A stretch of 64,000 nucleotides of DNA, taken from contig NZ_JAEQBW010000002.1 of assembly GCF_016679925.1 (NCBI RefSeq), forward strand, positions 248,001 through 312,000, given 5' to 3'. The notes beneath the pieces are model-generated. The model saw only the letters and a list, made by a program, of their open reading frames with translations. It ran no database searches and was not told the origin of the DNA. The position numbers and the translations under genes are program-made. Position 1 is the first letter of the stretch. Every line of letters begins with the position of its first letter. Source of the DNA: Marivirga aurantiaca. Its GTDB lineage: Bacteria; Bacteroidota; Bacteroidia; Cytophagales; Cyclobacteriaceae. Below, piece after piece: positions 1-9,075 of this stretch.

Positions 1-1532
1 ACCGTATTGAAGAAGGTGTGGCTGAGAAATTAGCTGCTGAAGCTTCCGGAAATGTTTATAAACAAGAGCTTATAGGAAATTATTATCAGAGTAATGATGA
101 AATCAGTAGCTGGAAAAAAGATAAATTTTTATCCTACACTGATTGGATGCAGGATAAAAAATTTGATTCAGAGGAAGCCCTGGCCTCTCAATTGCGCAGT
201 TCCATCAATGACATCAACTCAGAAATAGTAAGAAGCAAAGGCTATGAAGATGCCAATGTGAAGAATCATACTACGAGTATCACCAAAGCTTCGGATAAGA
301 GCCATGTAGCATCAAATCCGTGGTTATGGTTATTATTATCAATCATTTTACCTATTAGTGGAGCATTGATGTATATGCTGCCTCGTCTGAAAACAACAGA
401 TGCAGGAATTAAGAATGATCATATTTATCACAGGTCACTTACCAGTAGAGGTTGGTTGGGTATTTTTTTAGGAACATTTTTGATCTTGTTTTACATAGTA
501 CTTTACTGGTATCCCGAATACATGACTACCTGGGTATTAATGCTGGACCCACTAAGTATGATGTTAAGTGGAAATCCTGCCAGCAGATGGTTTTTATATG
601 GTTTCCTTTACACTTTGGCTATTCTTACCATGGGAGTAAGGATGATCATTAAGTACAGACATAGTCCGTACCAGATGGCAAGGACAGTATCTGTTATGTT
701 CTTTCAGTTATCTTTTGCCTTTCTTATTCCTGAAATCCTGGTAAGGCTGAATCAGCCGTACATGGATTTAAAAAATATCTGGCCATTAAACTATGATTTC
801 TTTTTTGATTATAAACTGAATGAAATGATTACTGCCGGCACCATAGGGATATTTATGTTGGGCTGGGGTATTGCACTCATCATTATTGCTGTCCCTCTTT
901 TCACTTATTTATATGGGAAAAGATGGTACTGTAGTTGGGTTTGTGGTTGTGGAGGCTTAGCAGAAACGGCAGGAGATCCTTACCGTCAGCTGTCTGATAA
1001 ATCATTAAAAGCCTGGAAGTTCGAGCGCATTTCAGTCCATTCTGTATTGGTTTTCGCAGTTGTTATGACCATTGCAGTATTGTATAGTTATTTTACCGAA
1101 TCACAAACACTTGCCGGAATTAACACCTATTCCATTCGATCAGTTTATGGTTTTGCCATAGGCTCTATCTTCGCGGGAGTAATAGGTACCGGCTTTTATC
1201 CTTTAATGGGAAACAGAGTATGGTGCAGGTTTGGCTGTCCTTTGGCTGCATATATTGGCATCATCCAGAGATTCAAATCAAAGTTCAGAATTACTACCAA
1301 TGGTGGTCAGTGTATCTCATGTGGTAACTGTTCTACCTATTGCGAGATGGGTATAGACGTTCGTTGGTATGCACAGCGTGGCCAAAATATTATACGTGCT
1401 TCTTGCGTAGGCTGTGGAGTATGTTCTTCTGTTTGTCCGCGTGGAGTGCTTAACCTGGAGAATAAAGATGAGAATGGCAGATTTAACCAGCCAATTTTAA
1501 CAGGGAATGATAGCTTTGGAGTGACAAGCTAA
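1..1532 (+). CDS. Membrane 4Fe-4S protein (NapH/NosR/CcoG-like), 5' end missing
   Basis: The frame is open from base 3 with no stop, so the true start lies upstream; the GTG at 18 is only the first possible codon in view. Several hydrophobic segments span the membrane. A first cysteine cluster (WYCSWVCGCGG) and a second (VWCRFGCP) follow membrane segments, and the C-terminus has two ferredoxin-type clusters (CISCGNCSTYC and CVGCGVCSSVCP). This arrangement is that of the NapH/NosR/CcoG electron-transfer family. The soluble part before the first membrane segment may be the tail of another domain, possibly an oxidoreductase, but that part is outside the window. A hairpin terminator follows the stop. 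The physiological partner cannot be told from here. Confidence 0.8.
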   Translation, partial: RIEEGVAEKLAAEASGNVYKQELIGNYYQSNDEISSWKKDKFLSYTDWMQDKKFDSEEALASQLRSSINDINSEIVRSKGYEDANVKNHTTSITKASDKSHVASNPWLWLLLSIILPISGALMYMLPRLKTTDAGIKNDHIYHRSLTSRGWLGIFLGTFLILFYIVLYWYPEYMTTWVLMLDPLSMMLSGNPASRWFLYGFLYTLAILTMGVRMIIKYRHSPYQMARTVSVMFFQLSFAFLIPEILVRLNQPYMDLKNIWPLNYDFFFDYKLNEMITAGTIGIFMLGWGIALIIIAVPLFTYLYGKRWYCSWVCGCGGLAETAGDPYRQLSDKSLKAWKFERISVHSVLVFAVVMTIAVLYSYFTESQTLAGINTYSIRSVYGFAIGSIFAGVIGTGFYPLMGNRVWCRFGCPLAAYIGIIQRFKSKFRITTNGGQCISCGNCSTYCEMGIDVRWYAQRGQNIIRASCVGCGVCSSVCPRGVLNLENKDENGRFNQPILTGNDSFGVTS

Positions 1533-1555
1533 TATGATATAACCCTTTATCAATT

Positions 1556-1602
1556 GATCTTGAATGGTAATATGGAAATATATAGCCATTCAAGATCCTT
1601 TT
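1556..1602 (+). terminator. Hairpin terminator after the ferredoxin-like gene
   Basis: Perfect 12-bp inverted arms at 1556-1567 and 1586-1597, followed by CTTTTAG. It begins 24 bp after the stop of the plus-strand gene and faces the end of the convergent small gene. Confidence 0.6.
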
Positions 1603-1610
1603 AGAAAGAA

Positions 1611-1847
1611 TTAAGCCAGCCCTTTCAGATACATATTAAATTCAAGCGCGTTTGATTTTTTGAACCCATCAACTTCCAAATCTTCTTTGATATCTTCATC
1701 AAAAGTCATTTTGGTTTTTTCTATCTTTTTATCAGGATGGATAATTAGCTCCAAACCTGTATAATCAAGAGGGTTTAATTGTACCAGTACGATATAATCG
1801 TCAAACACCCTTTTATAATATTCATGTACTACTAAACTACTTTTCAT
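1611..1847 (-). CDS. Small conserved-looking protein, unknown function
   Basis: A 78-residue soluble, acidic protein beginning MKSSLVVHEYYKRVFDDYIV. No signal peptide, membrane segment or motif that I recognise. It reads in the same direction as leuS and starts 86 bp after the leuS stop, with a long hairpin between them, so it is probably a separate transcript or a weak read-through partner. Codon use looks like that of neighbouring genes and the frame is not shadowed by another one, which supports it being real. No function is proposed. Confidence 0.6.
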   Translation of the reverse strand: MKSSLVVHEYYKRVFDDYIVLVQLNPLDYTGLELIIHPDKKIEKTKMTFDEDIKEDLEVDGFKKSNALEFNMYLKGLA

Positions 1848-1875
1848 AGGTTTTGATTAAGTAACAACTTCCGTC

Positions 1876-1925
1876 ATTCCGGAAAATTTTTCTCTATTTT
1901 TTCAGAGAGAAAATTTATCCGGAAT
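1876..1925 (-). terminator. Long inverted repeat after leuS
   Basis: An imperfect stem of about 20 bp (ATTCCGG... / ...CCGGAAT) with an AT-rich loop lies 9 bp after the leuS stop. It may terminate leuS transcription. The ends resemble CATTCCGGAA-type intergenic palindromes, so a REP-like origin is also possible. Confidence 0.45.
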
Positions 1926-1933
1926 CTCAGGTT

Positions 1934-4900
1934 CTACACTACCACATTCACAATTTTATTAGGAACGAAAATGAACTTTTTAACAGGTTTATCCTCGATC
2001 CATTTTTGGATTTTAGGATTTTCCAGTACTGCTTTTTCAATTTCCTCTTTTGGCGTATCAAATGAGAAAGTCATATTATCACGGTGTTTCCCATTGACAG
2101 AAACTGGGTAGGTAAATTCATTTTCCTTAATAAACTCCGGATTGAATTTTGGCCATCCCGCATCAGAAATGCTTCCGCTATTTCCTGCAAGTTGCCATAA
2201 TTCCTCACAAATATGAGGTGCATAAGGAGCAATTACCCTCATTAAGTCAGTTAAAATTTCTCTGTTGTTGCATTTTAGTTCAGTCAGCGTGTTTACGCAA
2301 ATCATAAAAGTAGAAACTGAGGTATTGAAAGAAAAATGCTCAATGTCATACTCTACTTTTTGAATAGCTAAATGCAATGCTTTTAAAGCTTTTTTATCTG
2401 CTTTTTCATCAGAAAGACTAAAATCTCCTTTCTCATTGTGGAATAATCTCCATAGTTTTTTCAGGAACTTAGAAGTACCATCTATACCATTAGTGTTCCA
2501 TGGTTTAAATTGCTCCAATGGTCCTAAAAACATTTCATAAAGTCTTAATGTATCTGCTCCATACTGTTCAATTACATCATCAGGATTGACAACATTATGC
2601 TTAGACTTGGACATCTTTTCTACTTCCGCACCGCAAACGTATTTTCCATCTTCTAAAATAAATTCAGCATCAGCATTTTCGGAACGCCATCTTCTGAATT
2701 TTTCAATATCCAGTTCATCATTGTAAACGATATTTACATCTACATGAATAGCTTGGGTGGTATATTGGTCTTTCAGGTTTTTAGAAACGTACGTATTTTT
2801 GCCCTCTACTCTATAAATAAAGTTACTTCTGCCCTGAATCATTCCTTGGTTGATCATCTTCTGGAATGGTTCATCTACGTTCAGATAGCCCATATCATAC
2901 AGGAACATCGTCCAGAATCTTGAATACAATAAATGACCGGTGGCATGTTCGGATCCGCCAATATATAAATCTACATTTTTCCAGTATTCCTGCTTTTCAG
3001 GCGCTACAAATTCCTCATTGTTATGAGGATCCATATAGCGGAACATATACCAGCTGGAACCTGCCCAGCCCGGCATGGTACTTTTTTCCAGCTCATATCC
3101 TTCCTCAGTTTTCCAGGTTTTGGCCCTGGCCAATGGTGGCTCACCATCTTCAGTTGGCAAATATTTGTCTACCTCTGGTAATTCCAAAGGTAATTGGTCT
3201 TCATTTAATAGATAAGGAATGCCATTTTTATAATACACTGGCACAGGCTCTCCCCAATAACGCTGTCTGCTAAAGATGGCATCGCGCATTCGGAAATTGA
3301 CTTTGGCTTTACCAATGCCTTTTTCTTCTACATATTCAATCGCTTTTGCAATAGCTTCTTTAATTGGTAATCCGCTCAGGAAATCTGAATTAATAATCTT
3401 ACCATCTTCCACCACTTGTTTTACAGGCAATCCAAAATGCTCGGCAAATGCCAAATCCCTTTCATCATCCGATGGTACGGCCATCACGGCACCTGTTCCG
3501 TAACCGGCTAAAACATAGTCGCCTATCCATACCTGAATTTTTTCTCCGCTGAAAGGATGAATGGCATAAGCGCCAGTGAAAACACCTGAAACTCTTTTTA
3601 CTTCAGTCATACGCTCACGCTCTGACCTGTTTTTGGCAATTTTCACATATTCTTCTACCGCTTCTTTTTGCTCGCTGGTGGTGATTTCTTTCACCAACTC
3701 ATGCTCCGGAGCCAACACCATAAAAGTTACTCCATAAATAGTATCTACACGGGTGGTGAAGACTTTGATTTTTAGATCATTGGCCTTTCTCTCTTTTGGG
3801 GAGGGATCAAGGGAGGGGTTTTTGTCAGTAAAAACCTCACCCCCTGCCCCCCTCTCCGAAAGAGAGGGGGAAGTGCGCAATTCTTCAATAACTTTATCCA
3901 GAACATGAGAAATATTCTTTTTTATTTCAGCATTCCAGAACCTCAATACTTTAAATCCACATGAATTTAAATAGTCAGTTCTTAGTTGATCGTATTCTTT
4001 GTTTATTTTATGTTCTTCACCATCTAATTCAATCACTAATTTCCTGTCAAGGCATACAAAATCAGCTATGTAATTTCCGATTGGATGTTGTCTTCTAAAT
4101 TTGTAACCCGTTTTTTTATTTCTTACTGCTTGCCAAAATATATCTTCTTCTTCAGTTGGATCTTTTCTATTTTCTCTGGAAAATCTTTTCAAAGCTTCCC
4201 AAATTTCCTGATCACCCGTCATATAGCCGGGCATCTCCCTCTCCTTTGGGGAGGGATCAAGGGAGGGGTCAAAAGAATTCTTTACCACTTCAAAATCCAA
4301 TTCAGCTCCTACAGATTTACCAATCCAGTTGCGTTGCATTTCCTTCACAGGTTCCGGCCAGTCCAGTTTATTTAAACCTTCCAGTAACCTGTTGGCGTAA
4401 GCGGTAATTCGCATGCTCCACTGCATCATTTTTTTACGCTCAACAGGATGTCCGCCTCTTTCACTAAACCCATCTTTTACTTCATCATTGGACAGTACAG
4501 TGCCCATTGCCGGGCACCAATTGACCACAGCTTCGGATAAATACGCTATACGGTATTTTAATAGTATTTTTTGTTTCTCTTCTTCAGTAAAATGTAACCA
4601 ATCAGTTGCAGTAAAATCAGGAGTGTCTTCATCGCAGGCAGCTTTAATTAATTGGTTTCCCGTTTTTTCAAAATGCTCTGTTAACACAGAAATAGACCTT
4701 GCTTTATTGTCGTGGTAATCATACCAACTATTGAACAGTTGCATGAAAATCCACTGTGTCCATTTATAAAATGAGGGATCGCTGGTTCTTACTTCTCTTT
4801 TCCAGTCATAAGCAAAACCAATATTTTTTAATTGCTCAATATATCGGGTAATGTTTTCTGAGGTTGTTATGGCCGGATGTTGTCCGGTTTGAATAGCATA

Positions 4901-5164
4901 TTGTTCGGCAGGAAGACCAAATGAATCAAAACCCATTGGGTGCAATACATTAAATCCTTGTTGTTTTTTAAAACGCGCAACAATATCAGAAGCGATATAT
5001 CCTAATGGGTGGCCTACGTGTAATCCTGCCCCTGATGGATAGGGAAACATATCAAGAGTATAATATTTGGGCTTTTCAAAATCATCAGAAGCACTGAAAG
5101 TCTGATTTTTTTCCCAAAAGGCTTGCCATTTTTTTTCTGTTGCTCGGAATTGATATTCTGCCAT
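1934..5164 (-). CDS. leuS: Leucyl-tRNA synthetase with an inserted DUF559 nuclease domain
   Basis: Charges tRNA-Leu with leucine (class I synthetase). The HIGH motif is HVGH at residues 49-52 and KMSKS is at 850-854. The CP1 editing domain with TTRVDT (about 470-475) and [15 protein letters not shown] is present, as is the anticodon-binding C-terminus. The protein has 1076 residues, against roughly 900-930 usual for the phylum. The surplus is a block of about 165 residues (about 297-461) placed between two strands of the editing domain. This block is a complete DUF559 (Vsr-like PD-(D/E)XK) domain flanked by SLDPSPKER repeats. No intein splice residues are visible, so the block is probably kept in the mature enzyme. 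The host motifs on both sides are intact, which argues that the enzyme works. The next gene downstream on this strand is a small unknown gene beyond a hairpin. Confidence 0.95.
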   Translation of the reverse strand: MAEYQFRATEKKWQAFWEKNQTFSASDDFEKPKYYTLDMFPYPSGAGLHVGHPLGYIASDIVARFKKQQGFNVLHPMGFDSFGLPAEQYAIQTGQHPAITTSENITRYIEQLKNIGFAYDWKREVRTSDPSFYKWTQWIFMQLFNSWYDYHDNKARSISVLTEHFEKTGNQLIKAACDEDTPDFTATDWLHFTEEEKQKILLKYRIAYLSEAVVNWCPAMGTVLSNDEVKDGFSERGGHPVERKKMMQWSMRITAYANRLLEGLNKLDWPEPVKEMQRNWIGKSVGAELDFEVVKNSFDPSLDPSPKEREMPGYMTGDQEIWEALKRFSRENRKDPTEEEDIFWQAVRNKKTGYKFRRQHPIGNYIADFVCLDRKLVIELDGEEHKINKEYDQLRTDYLNSCGFKVLRFWNAEIKKNISHVLDKVIEELRTSPSLSERGAGGEVFTDKNPSLDPSPKERKANDLKIKVFTTRVDTIYGVTFMVLAPEHELVKEITTSEQKEAVEEYVKIAKNRSERERMTEVKRVSGVFTGAYAIHPFSGEKIQVWIGDYVLAGYGTGAVMAVPSDDERDLAFAEHFGLPVKQVVEDGKIINSDFLSGLPIKEAIAKAIEYVEEKGIGKAKVNFRMRDAIFSRQRYWGEPVPVYYKNGIPYLLNEDQLPLELPEVDKYLPTEDGEPPLARAKTWKTEEGYELEKSTMPGWAGSSWYMFRYMDPHNNEEFVAPEKQEYWKNVDLYIGGSEHATGHLLYSRFWTMFLYDMGYLNVDEPFQKMINQGMIQGRSNFIYRVEGKNTYVSKNLKDQYTTQAIHVDVNIVYNDELDIEKFRRWRSENADAEFILEDGKYVCGAEVEKMSKSKHNVVNPDDVIEQYGADTLRLYEMFLGPLEQFKPWNTNGIDGTSKFLKKLWRLFHNEKGDFSLSDEKADKKALKALHLAIQKVEYDIEHFSFNTSVSTFMICVNTLTELKCNNREILTDLMRVIAPYAPHICEELWQLAGNSGSISDAGWPKFNPEFIKENEFTYPVSVNGKHRDNMTFSFDTPKEEIEKAVLENPKIQKWIEDKPVKKFIFVPNKIVNVVV
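3791..3819 (-). repeat. Direct repeat copy B of the leuS element
   Basis: A 29-bp copy at the leuS C-terminal side of the element. It differs from copy A (4241-4269) at one base and encodes residues about 450-459 in the same frame. Confidence 0.85.
3848..3870. repeat. G/C-rich palindrome within the leuS element
   Basis: Perfect 9-bp arms (CCCCCTCTC at 3848-3856, GAGAGGGGG at 3862-3870) with a 5-base loop. On the coding strand it reads through as [11 protein letters not shown]. It looks like the G/C-rich REP-type palindromes scattered through Bacteroidota genomes. Confidence 0.7.
4241..4269 (-). repeat. Direct repeat copy A of the leuS element
   Basis: A 29-bp copy at the leuS N-terminal side of the element, encoding about residues 300-309. 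Its inner end continues into a near-perfect short hairpin (CCTCCCC AAA GGAGAGG on the coding strand). Confidence 0.85.
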
Positions 5165-5202
5165 TTCTACTAAATATTATCAGGTGATGAGTTAACGAAT
5201 TG

Positions 5203-5210
5203 CAAAAATA
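5203..5210 (-). promoter_or_regulatory. Candidate leuS -7 element
   Basis: TATTTTTG on the minus strand matches the Bacteroidota -7 consensus TAnnTTTG and lies about 40 bp before the leuS start. No good -33 TTTG is seen at the usual spacing, so support is partial. Confidence 0.35.
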
Positions 5211-5249
5211 GGTCTTTTGTGGATGGATAGAATAAAATATACAATCTTT

Positions 5250-5279
5250 TCAAAAAAAAAAGGTGTCTTTCGACACCTT
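5250..5279 (-). terminator. Intrinsic terminator of the small membrane protein gene
   Basis: On the minus strand, AAGGTGTC, a GAAA tetraloop and GACACCTT are followed by a run of T. Arms are 5260-5267 and 5272-5279. It lies 35 bp after the 62-residue gene. Confidence 0.85.
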
Positions 5280-5313
5280 CCTTTCATTAACCAACTAATC
5301 ACTAAACTATAAA

Positions 5314-5502
5314 CTAACTAAAAAAGCGGTATAAAATGGGAGTAGAAATGTTTTTAGGTTTGATTTCCATTTTCCCTTTATTATTATGACTTATGTTTTT
5401 ACTGAAATCGAAACCTCCCATGAATAAGACAATGCCTACGACAATACCTATTAAAAGCATCAATCCTCTTTGTTTTCTTTTTGGTAAGTTTCTTTTCATC
5501 AT
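5314..5502 (-). CDS. Small single-span membrane protein, unknown
   Basis: A 62-residue protein. A basic N-terminus (MMKRNLPKRKQRG) precedes one hydrophobic segment (LMLLIGIVVGIVLFMGG), then a basic, polar tail. By the positive-inside rule the N-terminus should be cytoplasmic. A well-formed terminator follows, which supports it being expressed. It is divergent from the DUF4920 lipoprotein gene. No family is recognised. The start could be either of the two adjacent methionines. Confidence 0.55.
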   Translation of the reverse strand: MMKRNLPKRKQRGLMLLIGIVVGIVLFMGGFDFSKNISHNNKGKMEIKPKNISTPILYRFFS

Positions 5503-5615
5503 TAATTCTCTTTAATATCTAACACAATGATTGTGCCAGAATCAAAAAGGTTGCATCACCTTTTGTTTTATTTTAACGATTAAATAAATATCTTCGTATT
5601 TAAAAACAGGAAAAT

Positions 5616-6149
5616 ATGGATATTAAAATTAAAATTTCAGCATTGCTATTGTCATTCGCTGTAATAGCATGTAATACGAAAGAGAAGCAGAATACCGAGG
5701 ACGACTCAAAAAATGGGGAAGGAGATAAAACTGAGCAAGTAATGGCTGAAGAAACAGATTCATCTTACTTTGGGGCAACATTTGCTATTGAAAATGCTCA
5801 GGAACCTCAAGCGGTTTTAGTAAATTTGCAACCTCAGGATTCAATAGAAACTACATTAAAAGGAACTGTAAAAGAAGTTTGCCAGGCCAAAGGCTGTTGG
5901 ATGACTATTGATTTGGGAGAGGGAGAATCTATGCGCGTAACCTTTAAAGATTATGGCTTTTTTATGCCAAAGGATATTGCAGGCAAAGAGGTGATCTTCA
6001 CTGGTCTGGCTAAATATTCTGAAACCGATATTGAAACTTTAAGACATTATGCTGAGGATGCCGGTAAATCCAAGGAAGAGGTATTGGCTATTGATAAAGC
6101 TGAGCAGAGTTATAATTTTGTTGCTACAGGAGTGAAACTTGTCAATTAA
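5616..6149 (+). CDS. DUF4920 lipoprotein
   Basis: A 177-residue secreted lipoprotein. The signal peptide ends in FAVIAC, with C19 the probable lipidated residue, followed by an acidic linker rich in E, D and K. The domain (about 70-175) carries VKEVCQAKGCWMTIDLG and VTFKDYGFFMPKDIAGK, hallmarks of DUF4920. That family of small periplasmic proteins has a conserved pair of cysteines (CQAKGC) and no settled function. Metal or redox involvement is only suggested by the cysteines. It is a single gene followed by a strong bidirectional terminator. Confidence 0.85.
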   Translation: MDIKIKISALLLSFAVIACNTKEKQNTEDDSKNGEGDKTEQVMAEETDSSYFGATFAIENAQEPQAVLVNLQPQDSIETTLKGTVKEVCQAKGCWMTIDLGEGESMRVTFKDYGFFMPKDIAGKEVIFTGLAKYSETDIETLRHYAEDAGKSKEEVLAIDKAEQSYNFVATGVKLVN

Positions 6150-6170
6150 AATATCAATATTCTGTATTAG

Positions 6171-6209
6171 AAAGCAGAGGGTTTTATTTATAAAGCCCTC
6201 TGCTTTTTT
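6171..6209. terminator. Bidirectional terminator
   Basis: Perfect 11-bp arms AAAGCAGAGGG (6171-6181) and CCCTCTGCTTT (6196-6206), with T-rich ends on both strands. It separates the convergent DUF4920 gene and the minus-strand membrane protein gene, whose last codons it overlaps. Confidence 0.8.
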
Positions 6210-6555
6210 CCCTTTTAAATAATCTCCGAAATCTTAAGCCACTTAATGTGCTAAAACCTCCAACCAATGCACCAATTATGGCTGTTATTAGTACCATATA
6301 AATACCATTGGGAAAAGAAAAAAGTGAAGCTATTTTATCTGAGAGTAAACCTTCGGAGTTATTGTGGATCAACAAGGGCTTGATAAACCAAAGAAAGCCT
6401 ATTCCCAGGAAACCACTCAAAAATGAACTTGCATTGGTTCCGCTTAATAAAGCACCTGCAAAAAAACCGCAAACTGCTATGGACCACCATGGGAAATATA
6501 GAAGGGAAAAATGGGCAACTACGGCAATTAGTATTGTTCTGAATAGGAATTTCAT
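6184..6555 (-). CDS. Small integral membrane protein, unknown
   Basis: A 123-residue protein with about four hydrophobic segments, many glycines (FFAGALLSGTNASSFLSGFLGIGFLWF) and a basic C-terminal tail (RFRRLFKREKSRG). Its start codon overlaps the stop of the preceding penicillin acylase-like gene by 4 bp (ATGA), so the two are translationally coupled and probably one operon. I do not recognise a named family. It may be an accessory inner-membrane protein, but nothing in the sequence gives a function. Confidence 0.7.
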   Translation of the reverse strand: MKFLFRTILIAVVAHFSLLYFPWWSIAVCGFFAGALLSGTNASSFLSGFLGIGFLWFIKPLLIHNNSEGLLSDKIASLFSFPNGIYMVLITAIIGALVGGFSTLSGLRFRRLFKREKSRGLYK

Positions 6556-8975
6556 TCTTCGCTAGGTGTTAATGTTTGCGTGAAAATAATGTTTTTTAAA
6601 GATTCTGCCTGAGGATTGTAATCTAATTGATAGTACTCCCCACGACTCCATCTATCGATCATATTGTCATAATAATAGCTTCCCGGGTTCCCTGATTGTC
6701 CTCCGGGATATACTCCATAAGCTTTAATTGGATTTTCCATGGAGACAATCATTCGCCATGAGGCACCGTGTCTTGCAGATGTGGCATTTACAATATGTTT
6801 ATTACCACCAATTGGCACTCTTTCAGTACTAAATGCCGGTAGGCGTGCTAAATGCTGAATAGTAGTGTTTTTAAAATTACTCCAATTCAATTCTAACTCT
6901 TTTTCACTTTTCCAATTCTCTACAGAATCAACTGCAGATTTAAATCCGGATAAATAAAGATCAGCAATGCTTTCTTTTTTATCTGTATTCTTATTATCAA
7001 TGAAAGGATCGTTCGAATGGTATTTCAGGATTTCTACTGTAACCGGAAGCTCGGGCTTCCTGAGTTTGTTGTCTTTTACTAGAAATTCATCCCAGAGGCA
7101 TTTATACACTTCATCCCACCAAATCTCAAAATAAGTAGGAGCCACGGCATTTTTATGGCTAATAAAATCCCAATTTGATAATACGTCAAATGCTTTTTTC
7201 TGGACTTCATTTAATTTGCTTTTGTCCAAACTGTCAAGCATGGCAGGTAGTATCTCAGAAGCAAATAAATTATAATTGTCTGTTTGCAATCGCTTCATGT
7301 CTTCAATGGTAATATTTTGAAGAGTGGCCAACTGGGTGTTTATTCTCCTGTTTCTATAATGTTCGTACCCTTTATCGTAATGATAGTAAGGATAAGTGCT
7401 ATCTACCGGTATTTGGTTGGCAGAACTTATAAATCCCTGTTTTGGGTTTTTGATAAATGCATTGTGTTCATGAGGGATGAAACCCGCCCAATCCATATCG
7501 GCCCTGGAGCCATCCATGATAAACTTGCCCTGTTCTTCCCATCGTAAAGGAAATTTACCATTTACCCACAAAGCGATATCTCCCTGTACGCTGGCGAATG
7601 CAAAATTTTGAGCCGGGGTTTCGTAATAAGATAAGGCTTCTTTATATTCATTATAATTTTTTGCCCGGTTTAACAGATGGAAAGTAAGTTGTTCATTGGA
7701 AGGGTCATGTGCCGTCCACCGTAAGGCAAAATTAGCCTTGTCGTTCTCTCCTTTGTAGTTTTCATCATAAACGATAGGTCCATGGTGCGTATAATATATA
7801 GTGTCGGTGAATTCTTTCTCTCCTCTTATTTTAAAAGTTTGTACTATTTTCTGCGTCTTCAACCACTTATCGTTATAAAAGTATTCAGTTTTATCAGCAT
7901 CCTTAAATTGGATATGGTACCAGTCCCTCACATCTCGTGTGGCGTTGGTTTCTCCCCAGGCAATGCTATCGTTAAAGCCTATAATAACTCCCATGGCTCC
8001 GGGAAGGGTACCTCCATAAGTATTGATGCCCGGTGCGTTTAGGTGCATAACATACCAAATGGAAGGTAAATTAAGCCCTAAATGCGGATCGTTTGCTAAT
8101 ATTGGTTTGCCGGAACTGGTTTTTTTACCTGATACCACCCAGTTATTACTGCCATTATCAGGATTGGGTTGTGGGCCTTCTTCATCAGGGAAAACCAAAG
8201 GGAAAGCTATAGAGTCTGGTCGGTTTATAGGGAGAGGTTTGAAATCCCACTTTTTCTCTTTTGGAATAACAGGATCCATATTAGCGTAACGATCTGGAAA
8301 CAGGAAGTCGAAACGATCTTTACCTAATATTTTTAGCAGGTGTGTGTTTTCAATATCTACATCGCTGCCGGCTAAATCATTCGCCATATACTTTAAAAGT
8401 AAAGCTGATTTTAAATTCGTCCATGGCTCCGGTTTATAGTTTAATAATTTATACTCTAGTGGTAATTCTTTATAGGACAGGGAGTTGATGAAACTATTGA
8501 TTCCTGTAGTATAGGCATTGAGCAAAGGGCCTACCACCGGGTCTTCTTCCATCGATTTAATTCCATTTTCTGCAGCGTAAAGCAACCCGTTTCGCCTTTG
8601 GTAGCGGTCGAAATCCAGGGCATCTCCACCAATTATTTCAGAAACCCTACCGGCAGAGGCATGTGTTTGAAATTCCATTTGCCACAGCCTGTTAAGTGCA
8701 GTTACATAGCCCTGAGTCATATAAAGGTCGGCATCATTTTTGGCAAACACATGAGGTATAAGTATGGAATCATAATGAACAGCAACTTCTTCTTTTAGCT
8801 CTTCAATAACTATTTTTTCATCAAATGTAATCTCTTTGTTTTCTGAATTAGCCCAAAATCCATTATAGGGATCAAGAAATTTACCAAGGGGCGGGACCTG
8901 GCCCCATTTCTCATTTAAGCCCACTACTAAGGCAACTGCAATAATGAATGAAAACAGGAATTTTATAAATTTCAT
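6552..8975 (-). CDS. Penicillin acylase family protein (Ntn hydrolase)
   Basis: A periplasmic amide hydrolase of the Ntn superfamily, made as a precursor that cuts itself. The motif GSNNW at 8139-8153 gives the serine (codon 8148-8150) that becomes the N-terminal nucleophile of the beta chain; it is followed by VVSGKKTSSGKPILANDPHLGLNLPSIWY-type family sequence. The C-terminal GGQSGNPGS block is also typical. I place the start at 8975 (MKFIKFLFSFIIAVALVVG), a clean signal peptide or anchor; a longer reading from 9032 adds 19 unlikely residues. Substrates in Bacteroidota are unproven; acyl-homoserine lactones and other amides are possibilities. It overlaps the next gene by 4 bp. Confidence 0.9.
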   Translation of the reverse strand: MKFIKFLFSFIIAVALVVGLNEKWGQVPPLGKFLDPYNGFWANSENKEITFDEKIVIEELKEEVAVHYDSILIPHVFAKNDADLYMTQGYVTALNRLWQMEFQTHASAGRVSEIIGGDALDFDRYQRRNGLLYAAENGIKSMEEDPVVGPLLNAYTTGINSFINSLSYKELPLEYKLLNYKPEPWTNLKSALLLKYMANDLAGSDVDIENTHLLKILGKDRFDFLFPDRYANMDPVIPKEKKWDFKPLPINRPDSIAFPLVFPDEEGPQPNPDNGSNNWVVSGKKTSSGKPILANDPHLGLNLPSIWYVMHLNAPGINTYGGTLPGAMGVIIGFNDSIAWGETNATRDVRDWYHIQFKDADKTEYFYNDKWLKTQKIVQTFKIRGEKEFTDTIYYTHHGPIVYDENYKGENDKANFALRWTAHDPSNEQLTFHLLNRAKNYNEYKEALSYYETPAQNFAFASVQGDIALWVNGKFPLRWEEQGKFIMDGSRADMDWAGFIPHEHNAFIKNPKQGFISSANQIPVDSTYPYYHYDKGYEHYRNRRINTQLATLQNITIEDMKRLQTDNYNLFASEILPAMLDSLDKSKLNEVQKKAFDVLSNWDFISHKNAVAPTYFEIWWDEVYKCLWDEFLVKDNKLRKPELPVTVEILKYHSNDPFIDNKNTDKKESIADLYLSGFKSAVDSVENWKSEKELELNWSNFKNTTIQHLARLPAFSTERVPIGGNKHIVNATSARHGASWRMIVSMENPIKAYGVYPGGQSGNPGSYYYDNMIDRWSRGEYYQLDYNPQAESLKNIIFTQTLTPSEE

Positions 8976-9060
8976 AAATGGTAGCTCTTGAAATGATCTC
9001 CTAATGTATAAAAAAATGGTTTTGAATGACAATGTACTTCAATAAATATTAATGAATCTG

Positions 9061-9068
9061 TATCTTTG
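9061..9068 (+). promoter_or_regulatory. Candidate kdsC -7 element
   Basis: TATCTTTG fits TAnnTTTG exactly. It lies only 8 bp before the ATG at 9076, which would make the transcript nearly leaderless. No convincing -33 element is visible. Confidence 0.4.
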
Positions 9069-9075
9069 TGGCCTT

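Larger units (their letters stand above)
3791..4269 (-). mobile_element. In-frame DUF559 element inside leuS, bounded by direct repeats
   Basis: Direct repeats at 4241-4269 and 3791-3819 match at 28 of 29 bases. They are offset by exactly 450 bp, or 150 codons, so both are read in the same frame as SLDPSPKER. Between them lies a DUF559 domain (about residues 318-429; coordinates 3878-4213) with YIADF (D368), IELDG (E379, D381) and a C-terminal [12 protein letters not shown] block. It is followed by a palindrome encoding [13 protein letters not shown]. Loss by recombination between the repeats would leave the leuS frame open. The domain family is known as a nuclease fold; mobility of this unit is inferred from its architecture. 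Confidence 0.8.

Noticed and set aside
3791-4269. Insert in leuS as an intein
   Set aside because: There is no Cys/Ser at the N-terminal junction, no intein B block and no HN-Cys/Ser/Thr at the C-terminal junction; the flanks are repeats instead.
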